Part shown: positions 62,352 to 63,352 of the stretch, piece after piece | Layout of the letters: each line of letters begins with the position of its first letter | How positions within the stretch are numbered: position 1 is the first letter of the stretch | Assembly: GCF_013415125.1 (NCBI RefSeq) | Contig: NZ_JACCDE010000032.1 | Span: forward strand, 1 to 63,352 | Origin: Vreelandella glaciei | GTDB taxonomy: Bacteria; Pseudomonadota; Gammaproteobacteria; Pseudomonadales; Halomonadaceae | DNA: 63,352 nt | Reading direction: 5' to 3' | Position numbers and translations under genes: made by a program | Notes under the pieces: generated by a model | The model's database searches: none | Seen by the model: the letters and a program-made list of their open reading frames with translations, nothing else | What the model was told of the DNA's origin: nothing

Positions 62352-62937
62352 CCGCAATGAAGACTCGAATTTAATGGATCTAATTGACTCAATAGAGAAC
62401 ATGGAGCAGGACGCTCCTCGAATCAGCGTTGATGATGTGGTTTATGCTGTAGGTCGGCGCTCGTTTGGGCCGCTCCTGCTGGTGGCTGGCTTAATTACGC
62501 TGACGCCGATTATTGGTGACATACCCGGTATGCCCACCCTGATGGCCGCGCTGGTACTGTTGGTGTCAGTGCAATTATTGGCGGGCAGTGAAGCGTTTTG
62601 GCTGCCTAAATGGCTGCTAAATCGCTCCATTTCGCGGCAAAAGTTTGATAAAGGCATTCATTACATGAAAAAGCCCGCCCGCTGGGTGGACGGACTGCTG
62701 AAGGTTCGTTTGCCGTGGCTGACCGGGTATATCGGTATCCGCGTGACGGCGGTGGTATGCCTGCTTATCGCACTCGCCATGCCGCCCATGGAGTTTATTC
62801 CCTTTTCAGCCAACGGCGCGGGGCTGGCGCTGTCACTGCTAGGGCTAGGCCTGGTTGCCCGCGATGGGGTGGCGCTGCTGCTGGGGTTTGCGCTGTTTGG
62901 CGCTACCTGCACCTTTATCGCGATTAATCTGTTTTAA
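62344..62937 (+). CDS. ExoD-family membrane protein
   Basis: A 197-residue protein of the ExoD (exopolysaccharide synthesis) family: a short cytoplasmic start (ISVDDVVYAVGRRSFGPLLLVAGLITLTPIIGDIPGMPTLMA) and about four hydrophobic segments, with NGAGLALSLLGLGLVARDG near the end. ExoD homologues influence exopolysaccharide or alkaline tolerance in rhizobia; the direct role is not known. It starts inside the TerB gene, so the two are co-translated. Confidence 0.85.
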   Translation: MHNRNEDSNLMDLIDSIENMEQDAPRISVDDVVYAVGRRSFGPLLLVAGLITLTPIIGDIPGMPTLMAALVLLVSVQLLAGSEAFWLPKWLLNRSISRQKFDKGIHYMKKPARWVDGLLKVRLPWLTGYIGIRVTAVVCLLIALAMPPMEFIPFSANGAGLALSLLGLGLVARDGVALLLGFALFGATCTFIAINLF

Positions 62938-63238
62938 CAAGAATTTTTTAATATCAGACGCTTCACCATCCACGTCGCCTAAAACCGCTGGAAGAGCCGG
63001 TCACTGTGAGCGGCGTATAGAAACGGTGCTATGGATATTCGCGCTTTTGGGTCATGCTTGCGCTCATAGCTAGCCTGTTGCGTACGTTAGTGTGTTTATC
63101 GGCTGTTTGTCACCCGTATTGATCAAGCGGATGTGCGTAGTCCGTGGCATTCTTATAATTCCACATCGCTTGACAAACTGAAGGTGGGAGGTGAATTAAG
63201 GGCTCAGGTCGTAATACTGTAATATAAGTTTTAAGTGC
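62938..63238. other. gene-free stretch at the right end
   Basis: No supported gene, RNA or clear terminator was found. The sequence becomes more AT-rich towards 63240. It probably contains the outer end of the element whose tail begins at 63239, but no terminal inverted repeat could be identified because the other end is outside the window. Confidence 0.5.
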
Positions 63239-63352
63239 CTATTCAAAATTAATCGCGTGATCAGTTCCGTAACCACCGAGTAAGCGGTGTACCTCTTCAC
63301 GTAGACGTTCAAACGAGAGATAGGCACTCAAGGGCAGCCAGGTGTACTTCAT
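63239..63352 (-). CDS. C-terminal tail of a possible transposase (IS630-like), cut by the window edge
   Basis: The last 37 residues of a minus-strand frame, KYTWLPLSAYLSFERLRE through YGTDHAINFE and a TAG stop. The Trp-Leu-Pro opening, a helical Leu/Arg/Glu middle and a YGTxxxINF ending resemble the C-termini of IS630-type DDE transposases. The catalytic part would be to the right of the window. It could instead be a short independent peptide, since an ATG sits exactly at the edge. Confidence 0.35.
   Translation of the reverse strand: MKYTWLPLSAYLSFERLREEVHRLLGGYGTDHAINFE

Noticed and set aside
61874..62937. TerB/ExoD pair as part of a tellurite-resistance or phage-defence ter island
   Set aside because: No other ter genes (terC, terD, terZ) or mobile-element marks are near; the overlap with an ExoD-type gene argues for an ordinary chromosomal pair.

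Overview
The window looks like a chromosomal segment of a halophilic or marine gammaproteobacterium, most probably of the Halomonas group. The pointers are a moderately GC-rich genome, a YejK-type nucleoid protein, many TRAP transporters, acidic proteins, and a guanidinobutyrase that closely resembles the Pseudomonas GbuA sequence as I remember it. No rRNA, tRNA or CRISPR array was seen. Genus and protein family assignments come from recognising sequences, not from a search.

Layout. 1-2190 is AT-rich, holds a MocR-type regulator, and ends exactly where an ABC ATPase gene is cut off. 2500-11802 is a guanidino-compound locus. A sigma54 activator faces an operon of guanidinobutyrase (gbuA), a YjiH-type membrane protein, a ThDP decarboxylase like AruI, an NCS1 permease, a metallo-beta-lactamase-fold hydrolase and an aldehyde dehydrogenase. 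A -24/-12 promoter and a large palindromic activator site lie between them. 11830-15027 carries an HMG-CoA-lyase family enzyme, a class III CoA-transferase and a LysR regulator. 15349-23009 holds a TRAP transporter and HpaI-type aldolase, converging with an operon of XylX-like dehydratase, L-fuconate dehydratase family enzyme and FAD oxidase. 23247-31350 is a four-carbon sugar-acid module: SDR, PdxA2, DUF1537 kinase, TRAP transporter, Ldh-family dehydrogenase and FadR-type regulator.

31410-54180 is an oxidative pentose locus. It has D-xylonate dehydratase, EamA exporter, GntR regulator, aldose 1-dehydrogenase, 2-oxoglutarate semialdehyde dehydrogenase, AraD1-type dehydratase, a TRAP transporter plus an extra TRAP binding protein, L-arabinonate dehydratase, ROK regulator, xylose dehydrogenase, a sugar ABC importer, GH43 beta-xylosidase and aldose epimerase. 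Together these suggest import of xylo-oligosaccharides and aldonates, cytoplasmic hydrolysis, oxidation to aldonates, two dehydrations and entry as 2-oxoglutarate (Weimberg-type). The 2-keto-3-deoxy-D-pentonate dehydratase (XylX-like) lies 10 kb away in the fuconate-type operon, linking the two blocks. No lactonase is present.

54653-62937 is ordinary chromosome: a small acidic exported protein, a membrane acyltransferase, a beta-lactamase-like protein, a parvulin, a YadGH-type ABC exporter, YejK, an Rpn-type nuclease, TerB and ExoD. The right edge holds the tail of a possible transposase on the minus strand.

The strongest unexplained signals are regulatory. A 23-bp element is identical in the two divergent promoter regions of the pentonate dehydratases, 10.6 kb apart. 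The sigma54 control region has 21-bp perfect inverted arms. Stable hairpins follow every solute-binding gene in the window. Short degenerate tandem repeats flank the aldose and semialdehyde dehydrogenase genes.
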